From assembly GCF_039941015.1 (NCBI RefSeq), contig NZ_JBDVFI010000013.1: DNA of 64,000 bases. One strand, written 5' to 3'. The position numbers and the translations under genes are program-made. This document shows, in pieces, positions 7,865 through 16,408 of this stretch (position 1 is the first letter of the stretch; every line of letters starts with the position of its first letter). The notes beneath the pieces were generated by a model. It worked only from the letters and a program-made list of their open reading frames with translations, did no database searches and had not been told where the DNA came from. This stretch comes from Sedimentitalea sp039941015. GTDB lineage: Bacteria > Pseudomonadota > Alphaproteobacteria > Rhodobacterales > Rhodobacteraceae.

Positions 7865-9102
7865 CAGGACAACTCCTTGTTTGACTTGCACAGTGCCAAC
7901 ATTTCGGCACGGTCCTTGATCTTGGTGCGACAGCGCCCTGCGGGGGCTGCCTCGGTTTCGTGCATATCCATGTGTTTCCAGTCGGAATAGGTCACGACGT
8001 CCGGCAGCGCATCGAGAACGCTGGCGCCGGATTTTCCCGGAGCCGCCGAAAGCTCGGACAGGATGCATTTTGCCAACGCCTGCGCGTCCGTGCGATTTTC
8101 AGGAATGGTGCCGCGCGGCCCTCGGCGGAACCACCCCGTGGCGAACAGACCAGAGGCCAGCTTGCCGCTATTGGCATCCGCTGCCTGTGTCAGAAGTGAG
8201 TCCCGATCCAGATGCCCCTGATCCTGAAAGCCGATCGCGGTGATAAACGACGAACAAACGATGCGCGCGTCCTCACCCTCTACGCTGCGGAAATTGATGG
8301 CGGTGACGCGTTCTGAACCTTCCAGCGAGACCGGAGTGAGACCAAAACGGAATGTAATCTGGCGCGGGCCATTGCCATGACCATGAATTTCCGACAGAGC
8401 CGCCAACTTCTTTGCCGCCTCAGGTTCGTCCGATGTGGTCACCGCTCCGATCACCTGAATAGAGACGCCGGATAGCTTGGCCAATTCCTTAACCATTACT
8501 GGATCGAACTTCGCCCGATCTGCCGATGACCTGCCGATGATATTCAGGGTTTCGATGCCGCTGTTCGCCAGCAAGTCGCCGATTTCCTGGCCGACGTCCG
8601 ACCCCTCCAGTTCGGCAGGGGTCTTGGCGAGCAGGCGCAACAGATCAATCGCGACGTTGCCGTTGCCCATAATCACCGGATGCGGCCCTAGGTCGGGCAG
8701 GGAGGAAGCGTCTGGATAGTCGTTGATCGCCCAGACCAGCCGACCCGCTCCATAGACCCCGTCCAAGTTCTCGCCCGGAATACCTAGCCTGCGATCTCCC
8801 GAGAGACCGGCGGCCAGTACGACAACATCATATGCCGTGCGGAGGTCGTCGAGCGATATACGTTCGTTCACCGCAACATTGCCAAAGAACCGCGCGCCTT
8901 GGCGTTCGAACAGGCGGGAAAACTGGCGAATGACGCCTTTGGTGCCTTGATGATCGGGTGCGACACCATACCGTACCAAGCCATAGGGCACTGGCAACTG
9001 ATCGATAAGATCGACCTGCAAGTCCGGCTGTGCCTTGAGCAGAGCTTGCGCGAGATAGCATCCCGACGGGCCCGCTCCGATGATGGCAATCTGTGCTGTC
9101 AT
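7864..9102 (-). CDS. Adrenodoxin-reductase-like FAD/NADP oxidoreductase
   Basis: A 412-residue flavoprotein. Motifs: N-terminal FAD loop GAGPSGCYLA, the family signature VPYGLVRYGVAPDH near residue 46, a second dinucleotide-binding motif MGNGNVAIDLLRL near residue 155, and a C-terminal ATGWFRRGPRGTIPENRTDA, all typical of ferredoxin-NADP reductase of the adrenodoxin-reductase/FprA type. The GTG/ATG at 9129 is in frame, but the ATG at 9102 overlaps the upstream stop by four bases and directly precedes the FAD strand. It probably reduces the flavodoxin encoded by the next gene. Confidence 0.85.
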   Translation of the reverse strand: MTAQIAIIGAGPSGCYLAQALLKAQPDLQVDLIDQLPVPYGLVRYGVAPDHQGTKGVIRQFSRLFERQGARFFGNVAVNERISLDDLRTAYDVVVLAAGLSGDRRLGIPGENLDGVYGAGRLVWAINDYPDASSLPDLGPHPVIMGNGNVAIDLLRLLAKTPAELEGSDVGQEIGDLLANSGIETLNIIGRSSADRAKFDPVMVKELAKLSGVSIQVIGAVTTSDEPEAAKKLAALSEIHGHGNGPRQITFRFGLTPVSLEGSERVTAINFRSVEGEDARIVCSSFITAIGFQDQGHLDRDSLLTQAADANSGKLASGLFATGWFRRGPRGTIPENRTDAQALAKCILSELSAAPGKSGASVLDALPDVVTYSDWKHMDMHETEAAPAGRCRTKIKDRAEMLALCKSNKELS

Positions 9103-10607
9103 GATGCCTCCAGCGCGGCACCGGCCCACGGATGGGGTGCGCCGCTCAGATCAACGTAAAAGGACTTTTGCGCCATATAGGCGCGCATACCTTCGCGGCC
9201 CTTCTCGCGCCCCATGCCGCTGTCTTTTTCACCGCCGAATGGGGTAGAGATCGAGAACTGCTTGTAAGTGTTGACCCAAACCGTGCCGGTGCTGATCGCC
9301 CGTCCGACGCGCCATGCCTTGGGGAAATCGCGGGTCCAAAGGCCAGAGGCCAGCCCATAATTATTGTCGTTGGATTGCGCGATGACGTCTGCTTCATCGT
9401 CGAACGGCAGAACCACCAGAACCGGGCCAAAGACCTCTTCACGGCAGATCCGGGCGTCGTTCCCAACGCCCGCGAGGATCGTCGGCAAGTAGTAGGCCCC
9501 GTTCTTGTATTCATCGCCGGCTGGTGCCTCACCGCCGCAAAGAACTTCGGCTCCTTCTGCACGGGCCATGGTGACGTATTGTGCGACGCTGTCGCGATGC
9601 TCAAAGTGCACCATTGACGCAACCTGAGTGGCCGGGTCAAAAGGATGCCCCACCTTCAGTCGCTTGGTCGCGGCCACAAGTTTGGGCACAAACTCATCAT
9701 ATATGGATTGCTGCACGAACAGCCGTGCGCCCGCGATACAGCTTTGCCCGGTTGACGAAAACACGCCGAACATCACGCCAGCGATGGCCTGATTGATATC
9801 GGCATCCTCAAAAACGATGGTGGGCGATTTCCCCCCCAATTCCAGTGAGACCGGCATCAGCTTTTCCGCTGCCTGCCGCGCCAACATCCGCCCGGTCGAG
9901 GTGCCACCGGTAAAGCTGACCCGCGCGATATCGGGATGTTCCACCAACAGGTTGCCAATCTCGCGGCCCGCGCCGGGCAGGACAGAAAACAGCCCTTTGG
10001 GCAGCCCCGCTTCCTCGACGATCCGTGCCAGTTCAAGGCTGACCAGCGGCGACCAGGAGGCCGGTTTCAACAGCACGGCATTTCCTGCCGCCAATGCCGG
10101 GGCGATTTTTTGCGCGTCCGAGGCAATGGGCGAATTCCATGGTGTAATCGCCGCCACCAGCCCCAAAGGCTCGAATACCGACAGGGTGAGCGCATTGCCA
10201 CGCTGCACGGTGAGGTCTTCGTCCGATGTTTCAAGCACCGCGCCGAAATACCGGAATGTACCTGCTGCCGAACCTGCAAGCGCGCGGGTTTCGGACAGTG
10301 TCTTGCCGGTGTCACGGCTCTGGATCACTGCAATGCGGTCAATATTGGCTTCGATCCCGTCGGCGATGGCATAGAGAAAGCGCGCACGCTCATGCGGCTT
10401 CAGACCCCGCCAAGCAGGATTCGCTTGCGCCGCTATGGCCCGCGCGATCGCGCGTTCGCCATCCGCACGCGAGGCACCGCGCAGCACCCGGTTGACCGAA
10501 CCATCCGCAGGAAAGATCGAGGTGATCTCGGCCCCGGTGCCGGTTTCCCATTCCCCACCGACAAAGAGCTTGCCGTCCGGGAGCGTGATATCGCTTGCAT
10601 CATACAT
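9099..10607 (-). CDS. Aldehyde dehydrogenase
   Basis: A 502-residue NAD(P)-dependent aldehyde dehydrogenase. The oxyanion Asn158 (TPWNSP), the general base Glu256 (LELGGKSP) and the catalytic Cys290 (GQSCIAG) are intact, as is the FTGGTSTG cofactor loop. Length matches the family. It lies 12 bases after the aspartate-dehydrogenase homologue. In this operon it would oxidise an aldehyde made either by the ThDP enzyme or by ring cleavage; the substrate cannot be read from the sequence. Confidence 0.85.
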   Translation of the reverse strand: MYDASDITLPDGKLFVGGEWETGTGAEITSIFPADGSVNRVLRGASRADGERAIARAIAAQANPAWRGLKPHERARFLYAIADGIEANIDRIAVIQSRDTGKTLSETRALAGSAAGTFRYFGAVLETSDEDLTVQRGNALTLSVFEPLGLVAAITPWNSPIASDAQKIAPALAAGNAVLLKPASWSPLVSLELARIVEEAGLPKGLFSVLPGAGREIGNLLVEHPDIARVSFTGGTSTGRMLARQAAEKLMPVSLELGGKSPTIVFEDADINQAIAGVMFGVFSSTGQSCIAGARLFVQQSIYDEFVPKLVAATKRLKVGHPFDPATQVASMVHFEHRDSVAQYVTMARAEGAEVLCGGEAPAGDEYKNGAYYLPTILAGVGNDARICREEVFGPVLVVLPFDDEADVIAQSNDNNYGLASGLWTRDFPKAWRVGRAISTGTVWVNTYKQFSISTPFGGEKDSGMGREKGREGMRAYMAQKSFYVDLSGAPHPWAGAALEAS

Positions 10608-10619
10608 CGGTTGTCGTCC

Positions 10620-11432
10620 TCAAATTGCCACCGGCCCGATCCGGTTGCGGATTTCGCGCAACACGGAATAGACGGTCGAGACGGAAGTCTTCGCGTTGCC
10701 CGCCGAGGGCAAGTTTTCGATCCGCATGGAATAGCGCGCCAGGGGCGAACTGACCTGGTATTCATGGATGTTGCCGGGGGCCTGTGGGTCAGCGATCAGC
10801 TCCACCTGCGTGGCCTCAAATCCCGCTCCGGCCAAGGCCAAGGTCGCCGCAACATTGGCATTCTTCGGGAAGTCGGTAGCCGCCTGTCGCGCGGTGCCGT
10901 TGAAAAATCCGGCGGGCTCGGACAGCGCTTCCAGATCTAGGGTCTCTTCTGCTGGTGTTCCGGTCCATGCCATCGGAGGTTTGGTCCCACGATAAATCAC
11001 CTGTAAATCTCCAGCTGCCCCCAGTGAAGCGAGCAGATCAATACCGCCCACGGCACCTGCCGGCAGGATCAATCGGGCATTTCCATCGCGCGCGGCGCCC
11101 GTTAACGCGCCATGCAATGCCTCATCCGCAAGTGCGCCGATTGATACTAGAACCACGTCGAGTCCGGCCTCCAGGAGGTCAGGAACAAAGGCTTTCACCG
11201 CCGTATGGCCTGCGCATTCCACCACCAAATCGGGTTTGGTTAACAGCAGACCCGCCAGATCCGTACAGACGGTGCGTTCAGCCGAGAGTTTGACAAATTC
11301 ACCGTCCAAACGCGCTCGTGTGGCGTCGGCAGCGTCTGGTCGCACCAGAACGCTCACCGCGTCCAGCGGAGCGTCGAGCTGCGTAAGTAGGGTAGTGGCG
11401 ATATTGCCAAATCCGATCAAAGCCAGACGCAT
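10620..11432 (-). CDS. Aspartate dehydrogenase homologue
   Basis: A 270-residue protein with an N-terminal Rossmann motif (IGFGNIA) and the family features VECAGHTAVK, the ILPAGAVGGIDLL segment and KNANVAATLALAG, matching L-aspartate dehydrogenase (NadX type), which interconverts aspartate and iminoaspartate/oxaloacetate with NAD(P)H. Family members outside NAD synthesis have other imine or amino-acid substrates. It starts three bases after the ThDP-enzyme stop. Its place in a ring-degradation operon suggests removal or capture of an amino group, which would fit an N-containing substrate (inference). Confidence 0.8.
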   Translation of the reverse strand: MRLALIGFGNIATTLLTQLDAPLDAVSVLVRPDAADATRARLDGEFVKLSAERTVCTDLAGLLLTKPDLVVECAGHTAVKAFVPDLLEAGLDVVLVSIGALADEALHGALTGAARDGNARLILPAGAVGGIDLLASLGAAGDLQVIYRGTKPPMAWTGTPAEETLDLEALSEPAGFFNGTARQAATDFPKNANVAATLALAGAGFEATQVELIADPQAPGNIHEYQVSSPLARYSMRIENLPSAGNAKTSVSTVYSVLREIRNRIGPVAI

Positions 11433-11435
11433 GGT

Positions 11436-13109
11436 TCAGTCCTTGTTCCCGGCTGCGCCCGCAGGGGGGCCGGAAAAGGCCTGCGCAAAGGGGCCAATCG
11501 TACACATATCGACTTCGATCACCTGCGGACCATCGGCGTTCAATGCCTTGTCCAGAACTTCGCCAAATGCTTCGACGTCGGTAACTTTATGGTGTGGCAT
11601 TGCGATGGACCGGCAGAAGGTTTCGAACTCGGGTACTGCCACCTTTGAATAATGGCGACGGCTGTCATACTGCGCATCCTGAATGTTCTGAATGACGCCG
11701 TAAGCCTGATCGTTCATCAGTACATAGACCAGCGGAGCGTTCTCATCGACGGCGGTGATCATCTCGGACAGACCCAGCATTGTGCCGCCATCGCCCAAGA
11801 GCGTGATCGCCTTTGGACCAGACGACGCCAATGCCGCGCCAATTCCCATGGAAACGCCTTGGCCGATGCCACCGCCAAGCGCGTGAACGCCGTGGCGCGG
11901 ATTGCCGATGCGGACATAGCGGTTGCCAAAGGTCGAATTGGATATTGTCACGTCACGAACCCAGGCATGGCCCCCTTTGCTGACTCTTTCTGCCAGTGCA
12001 TCAGCCACTACGCTATAGGGACCGAGCAGGTCGCGCAGGCTTCCTTCGGATTGGGCCTTGGTGCGGGCAATATCAAAGGGCAGATCGGGATCGGTGTCCA
12101 GCTTTTCAGGTAACAGATCCAACAGGCGCCCCAGCGTGTCGGCGGCATCACCATGCGAAAAGATTTCTACCCCGTAGTTGCGTCCACCCTGACTGGCTTC
12201 GGCGTCGATCTGTACCAACGGACGTGGCAGGGGCAGCTTGTTGTTGCGGGTTTCATTGCCACGCAGCCGCGATCCCACGACGATCATCAAATCACAGGTG
12301 GCATAAAGTTCGGCAGCTTCGGGCGTCATGTTGAACGCGCCCAAGGAACCGTTTTCTTCTTCTGACACCACGGCACGGCCATTGGTCGAGGTGACCACTC
12401 CAAAACCCCGGCGCATCAATTCGGTCGCCTGTTCGCTCGCGCCACGTGCGCCGCCGCCCAGCCAGAGCATCGGGCGTTTGGCCTGTTTGACCAGTTCCGC
12501 AATTTCTTCGATCACGCTGTCCGTGGCGCGAGGTGACTGCGGCAAGGGTGCGTGGACTCGAATTGCAGGATGCGCAGGTGAACGCTGGACGTCGACCGGA
12601 ATTTCCAGACTGACCGGTCCTGTAGGTGCTGACATTGCTGCCGAGACGGCGGCTGTCAGTGTGCCAATGGCGCCATTGGCGTCCCACATGCGATAAAACG
12701 CCTTGGACACCCCGCGCAGCATCTCGGGCTGGCGCGGTACATCATGGATTGCGGCGCGGTCGCGGTCGGCGAACTCTCGGTCCACCTGTGTCGTCAGATG
12801 CAGTACCGGCGAACCGGCGGTCAATGCCTCGGCCTGTGCCCCGGCGGCATTGCCCGCTGCCGTACCGGTCGAGGTCATGCAGACACCCAGTTGCCCTGTT
12901 ACACGGGCATAGGCATCGGCCATATTCATCGCTCCGGCTTCGCCGCGTGCCGGCACGAACCTGATCTTGTCCTGCCGTGCAATGGCATCGAGGATCGGCA
13001 TGTTGTGAATCGAGATGACGCCAAAGATGGTGGTCACGCCGATATCGGCCAGATAGCGGGCAACAAAGTCCCCAACTGTGCCTGTCTCTGCAATCGTTTC
13101 CATTTTCAT
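11436..13109 (-). CDS. Thiamine-diphosphate-dependent enzyme (acetolactate synthase/benzoylformate decarboxylase-like)
   Basis: A 557-residue three-domain ThDP enzyme. The catalytic Glu lies in ARGEAGAMNMADAYAR near residue 50, the central domain carries WLGGGARGA, and the C-terminal ThDP motif is GDGGTMLGL followed about 28 residues later by NDQAYGV. The open frame runs back to 13445, but GGAAAGAAGAG precedes the ATG at 13109 and the conserved domain starts there. Such enzymes decarboxylate 2-oxo acids to aldehydes or ligate them. With an aldehyde dehydrogenase in the operon, an oxo-acid decarboxylation step is the simplest guess. Confidence 0.85.
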   Translation of the reverse strand: MKMETIAETGTVGDFVARYLADIGVTTIFGVISIHNMPILDAIARQDKIRFVPARGEAGAMNMADAYARVTGQLGVCMTSTGTAAGNAAGAQAEALTAGSPVLHLTTQVDREFADRDRAAIHDVPRQPEMLRGVSKAFYRMWDANGAIGTLTAAVSAAMSAPTGPVSLEIPVDVQRSPAHPAIRVHAPLPQSPRATDSVIEEIAELVKQAKRPMLWLGGGARGASEQATELMRRGFGVVTSTNGRAVVSEEENGSLGAFNMTPEAAELYATCDLMIVVGSRLRGNETRNNKLPLPRPLVQIDAEASQGGRNYGVEIFSHGDAADTLGRLLDLLPEKLDTDPDLPFDIARTKAQSEGSLRDLLGPYSVVADALAERVSKGGHAWVRDVTISNSTFGNRYVRIGNPRHGVHALGGGIGQGVSMGIGAALASSGPKAITLLGDGGTMLGLSEMITAVDENAPLVYVLMNDQAYGVIQNIQDAQYDSRRHYSKVAVPEFETFCRSIAMPHHKVTDVEAFGEVLDKALNADGPQVIEVDMCTIGPFAQAFSGPPAGAAGNKD

Positions 13110-13120
13110 CTCTTCTTTCC

Positions 13121-13909
13121 TTAGATTGATCGTGACAGGCCGCCGGAAACTTCCAGCTGTGCCCCGGTGATGTAGCTGGCCGCTCGCGAGCCTAGAAAGG
13201 CGATTGCTGCGGCGGCTTCTTCTGGCGCGCCGAGGCGTCCCAACGGAATGCCCTTTGAATTCGCGAGATTGCCATACCATTCTGCGCGGCTCTGGTTCTG
13301 GTCCTCGCGGTTGGCAAATCGGCGGGTCCATTGGCCCGATTCCACAAGCCCAATCAGGATCGAATTCACCCGAACATCCGGGGCGACTTCCCTTGACAGT
13401 GATTTCAACAGGTTCTGGACTCCGGCCCGAGCCGAAGCGGTGCATACCATATGTGGTTCGGGCTGAAGTGCGAGGAGCGAATTTACGGCCACAACAGCGC
13501 CCTGCGCCTCTTTCAGCATCGGCAGAAAGGCCCGGAGCGGGTGGATCTGGCTGAACAGTTTCAGCTCGTATTCCGCCTTCCAGTCCTCGTCCGTGGTATT
13601 AGCAAAGGTCGAGACACGACCCTGACCGGCGTTGTTGACCAGCAGATCGCAGCGCCCGAACGTGGCTTTTACCTCGGCGGCAAAGCTATGGACCGCCTCG
13701 GGTTCCAGCACCGAAAGAGCGCGTGCCAGAACACGATCTTCACCGAAATCGCGCTTTAACACCGAGGCGACGTCCATCAGCCGTCCTTCGGTCCGGGCGC
13801 AGAGGGCGACCTTTGCGCCTTCTCTCAGAAGGACCCGAACAGTCGCCAGTCCGATGCCGGACGAGCCACCTGTGACCACGGCCACGCTGTCGTTGTACTT
13901 GTAATCCAT
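13121..13909 (-). CDS. SDR-family protein lacking the usual YxxxK catalytic pair
   Basis: A 262-residue short-chain dehydrogenase/reductase fold: TGGSSGIG cofactor loop at residue 13, NNAG at 92 and the C-terminal ITGAQLEVSGG. At the catalytic site the sequence reads CTASARAGV, so the Tyr position is Thr157 and the Lys position is Arg161, while the Ser (Ser144) remains. I recall an SDR-like subgroup without the standard tetrad, so this may be a lineage trait rather than recent damage. Its ATG overlaps the VOC gene stop by one base. Reductase activity should not be assumed. Confidence 0.8.
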   Translation of the reverse strand: MDYKYNDSVAVVTGGSSGIGLATVRVLLREGAKVALCARTEGRLMDVASVLKRDFGEDRVLARALSVLEPEAVHSFAAEVKATFGRCDLLVNNAGQGRVSTFANTTDEDWKAEYELKLFSQIHPLRAFLPMLKEAQGAVVAVNSLLALQPEPHMVCTASARAGVQNLLKSLSREVAPDVRVNSILIGLVESGQWTRRFANREDQNQSRAEWYGNLANSKGIPLGRLGAPEEAAAAIAFLGSRAASYITGAQLEVSGGLSRSI

Positions 13910-14835
13910 CAGCTCGACTCCCCATCGCCGCGCAGTTCTGGGAACCCCGGATCAGGCCGCCCTTGCATCACTGCACGCTGCGCCGGTGTCGGCGGACCAG
14001 CGGTCATCCAGCGGTCCATGTTTTCCGGGATGTCGCGCGACCAGACCTGTGCTTCGTGCGTGGCTTCGTCGATCTGTTGCAGTTCCGAGGTGAACTCGAT
14101 CACGAAACCCGACGGCGAGACGAAATACGCAAAGGGATTATCGCCCGGCCCGTGACGACCCGGCCCCCAGGTGGGCACATGTCCTTCTTGCTTCATCCGG
14201 CCAATGCCGCGCATGAATTCGTTCAACGTGGGCATCTCGAAGGCCACGTGGTTGACGCTGGCATAGTCCCCGCGCACCAGGGCGATTGAATGGTGATCCG
14301 AGTTGCAGCGTAAGAACACCATCTGATCGGCGGAATAATCCGATACGCGAAAGCCCAGAACATCCTCGAACCATCTCTGCCGTCCTTCCAGATCGGCGGT
14401 GTTCAAAACAACATGGCTGACCTTGCGGGGCTTGGCCCATTCCGGAGCCTCATCCTGCCCCAATGCGTCGCAGCGGAACCGCAGCCGGCGATTGTCGGGG
14501 TCGAGGATTTCAAACCCATAACCACCGGCGAAGTCGTCAAACTCACCCAGCGGGCGGACAACGTCGGCCTGTTTGGCGACGACCTGAGCGTGCAATGCGT
14601 CCATGCTGGCGCGGTCGGGCATGGCGAAATGCACGTATTCGATGCCGAATACCGGGCCATCCTTCAGACCATAAAGAAACGCCTCTGCTCCGGTACCACG
14701 CAGATAGGCTTCGCCATCTGCCTTATGAGCCACCGAAAGGCCCCACATATCTTCGTAGAACGGCAAGGTGGCGGTCAGACCGGGGCCGCGCATCACGATA
14801 CCCCGAAGACTGCCTACGCGAACTTTGTCTGTCAT
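13909..14835 (-). CDS. Extradiol-type VOC-family dioxygenase
   Basis: A 308-residue two-domain vicinal-oxygen-chelate protein. The C-terminal domain keeps the Fe(II) triad of extradiol dioxygenases: His141 (VSHVVLNT), His196 (VNHVAFEM) and Glu247 (FVIEFTSE). The N-terminal domain is a degenerate repeat. Such enzymes open catecholic or hydroxy-heteroaromatic rings next to the diol. The open frame extends to 14967, but the ATG at 14835 overlaps the hydrolase stop by four bases. Ring-cleavage is the likely role; 2,3-dihydroxybiphenyl or catechol 2,3-dioxygenases are the nearest known types. Confidence 0.85.
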   Translation of the reverse strand: MTDKVRVGSLRGIVMRGPGLTATLPFYEDMWGLSVAHKADGEAYLRGTGAEAFLYGLKDGPVFGIEYVHFAMPDRASMDALHAQVVAKQADVVRPLGEFDDFAGGYGFEILDPDNRRLRFRCDALGQDEAPEWAKPRKVSHVVLNTADLEGRQRWFEDVLGFRVSDYSADQMVFLRCNSDHHSIALVRGDYASVNHVAFEMPTLNEFMRGIGRMKQEGHVPTWGPGRHGPGDNPFAYFVSPSGFVIEFTSELQQIDEATHEAQVWSRDIPENMDRWMTAGPPTPAQRAVMQGRPDPGFPELRGDGESS

Positions 14836-15671
14836 TTCGTGACCTCCATTTGCCCGCCTTCGCGAGCGTCTTTCGTCAGAACCGTAAGTGCGGCTGCAAA
14901 ACCGGCAGGGTCCTGTTGATAAAGCGCGTGCCCGGCGGCAGGCAGCAGGGTGTAACTTCCGCGCCATTGTGGCCGCAGTGCAGCATGTGCGCGGGCTGCC
15001 CCGTCGGGCGGGGTAACGCGATCGTTGGCACCAACGATGACGTCGGTCGGCAGACCCAGCCGTTGCGCATCATCCAATAACCGTCCCGAAGCCAGCATCC
15101 GCGCCGCCTGCCCGTATCCGGGCATTTTCACCTGCGCCATGCCGCGCTGTACGCGCGCCACGAGATCGAGGTTGGCGTCGGGTGCATAGACCAGTCTGCT
15201 GGCGCGGCTGGCGGCAAACGCGTCTGGCCCCATGGCCTGCAGATCATCGATCCGGGATTGTGCGGCCGGGCTCAGCGCGCCGCCCCGGGACATGCCATGT
15301 CCGAGGGCGGGCGAGGCGAGTAGCAACCGTGCGACCCGTTCGCGGTAGGTGGTGGCAAAAGCGGCCGCAACCAGCGTACCCAGCGAATGCCCGGCCAGAA
15401 GCACGTCATTCAATTTCAACCGATCAAACAGCCCCAACAGCGCTTCGGCGTATTCGGACGCAACCGGCCAGTTGCTGGTCAGGGGTGTGGATTGGCCATA
15501 ACCGGGCGCGTTCCAGATCACCACGCGCCAATCGGTACGCAGATACGGCATCAGAGGCGCAAAGGACGCGGCATTCGAGCCTATTCCGTGCAAGAGAACC
15601 AGAACTGGGCCGGTTCCTGCACGTTCGGCATATTCGATGCCGTCCGAAAGATATGTTTTCAGGTCAGTCAT
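14832..15671 (-). CDS. Alpha/beta hydrolase (meta-cleavage product hydrolase-like)
   Basis: A 279-residue hydrolase: HGIGSNAASF oxyanion region near residue 29, nucleophile elbow GHSLGT near residue 95, and a C-terminal PAAGHAL containing the His. The acid Asp is in VGANDRVTPP. The ATG at 15671 shares a base with the upstream SDR stop; an in-frame GTG lies one codon earlier. Placed directly before the extradiol-type dioxygenase gene, it fits hydrolysis of a ring-cleavage product, but the lactonase or esterase alternatives cannot be excluded. Confidence 0.8.
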   Translation of the reverse strand: MTDLKTYLSDGIEYAERAGTGPVLVLLHGIGSNAASFAPLMPYLRTDWRVVIWNAPGYGQSTPLTSNWPVASEYAEALLGLFDRLKLNDVLLAGHSLGTLVAAAFATTYRERVARLLLASPALGHGMSRGGALSPAAQSRIDDLQAMGPDAFAASRASRLVYAPDANLDLVARVQRGMAQVKMPGYGQAARMLASGRLLDDAQRLGLPTDVIVGANDRVTPPDGAARAHAALRPQWRGSYTLLPAAGHALYQQDPAGFAAALTVLTKDAREGGQMEVTK

Positions 15672-16408
15672 CACGCGAACACAAAGCCGTTGTTGACGGG
15701 GAGCACTTGCCCGGTGAGCGTGAGCGCTCCGGGGCTGCTGAGAAAGGCCACGGTTTCAGTCACATTTCCGGGCGCTTGCGGGCCGGGGACAGCGCTGCCG
15801 TTTTCGTACAGCGCATGCCGTTGGGCCGGGACATATTCGGTCGATTCCGTGGTCAGGATGCCAGGCGCGACAGCGGTTACGCCAACCTGATCAGGCCCTA
15901 ACTCGCGTGCCAGAGACCGTGTCATCGAGATCACAGCACCCTTGGACGCCACATAGGACATCAGGTTTGGTGCCCCCCAGATTGCAGTATCCGAGGCCAG
16001 ATTGACGATCCGGCCAGACCCGGACGCGCGCAACATCGGGGCCATCGCCCGTATCATCAGCCAGGTCCCACGTACATTGACACGCTGCACCAGATCCCAG
16101 CTGTCGATTTCGATCTGCTCGAACGGGATGCCGCCGATGCCGGTGGCAATCGCGCCGTTGTTGACCAACCCATGCACGGTGCCATCCGTCAGGTCGCGTA
16201 CGGCAGATCCAAAATCGGCGATCGACTGCGGCTCGGCCAAGTCAACCGGCAGGAAATCCGCTCCTAGCCGCTTAGCTGTTGCGTGACCCTCTTCTTGAAG
16301 GATATCGCCAAGGATCAACCGGGCGCCATGAGCGGCCAGGGTGGTGGCAATCTCGGCCCCAAGCCCGCGGGCGGCGCCGGTGACAACGATGGTACGATCG
16401 GTAAGCAT
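15671..16408 (-). CDS. Short-chain dehydrogenase/reductase
   Basis: A 245-residue SDR with TGAARGLG (residue 10), NNGA, and an intact catalytic YVASK near residue 151. It ends TGQVLPVNNG, the usual C-terminal strand. It is predicted to oxidise or reduce an alcohol/ketone with NAD(P). Its ATG overlaps the permease stop by one base, so the importer and the catabolic genes are one transcription unit. Unlike the other SDR of the operon, its active site is complete. Confidence 0.85.
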   Translation of the reverse strand: MLTDRTIVVTGAARGLGAEIATTLAAHGARLILGDILQEEGHATAKRLGADFLPVDLAEPQSIADFGSAVRDLTDGTVHGLVNNGAIATGIGGIPFEQIEIDSWDLVQRVNVRGTWLMIRAMAPMLRASGSGRIVNLASDTAIWGAPNLMSYVASKGAVISMTRSLARELGPDQVGVTAVAPGILTTESTEYVPAQRHALYENGSAVPGPQAPGNVTETVAFLSSPGALTLTGQVLPVNNGFVFA

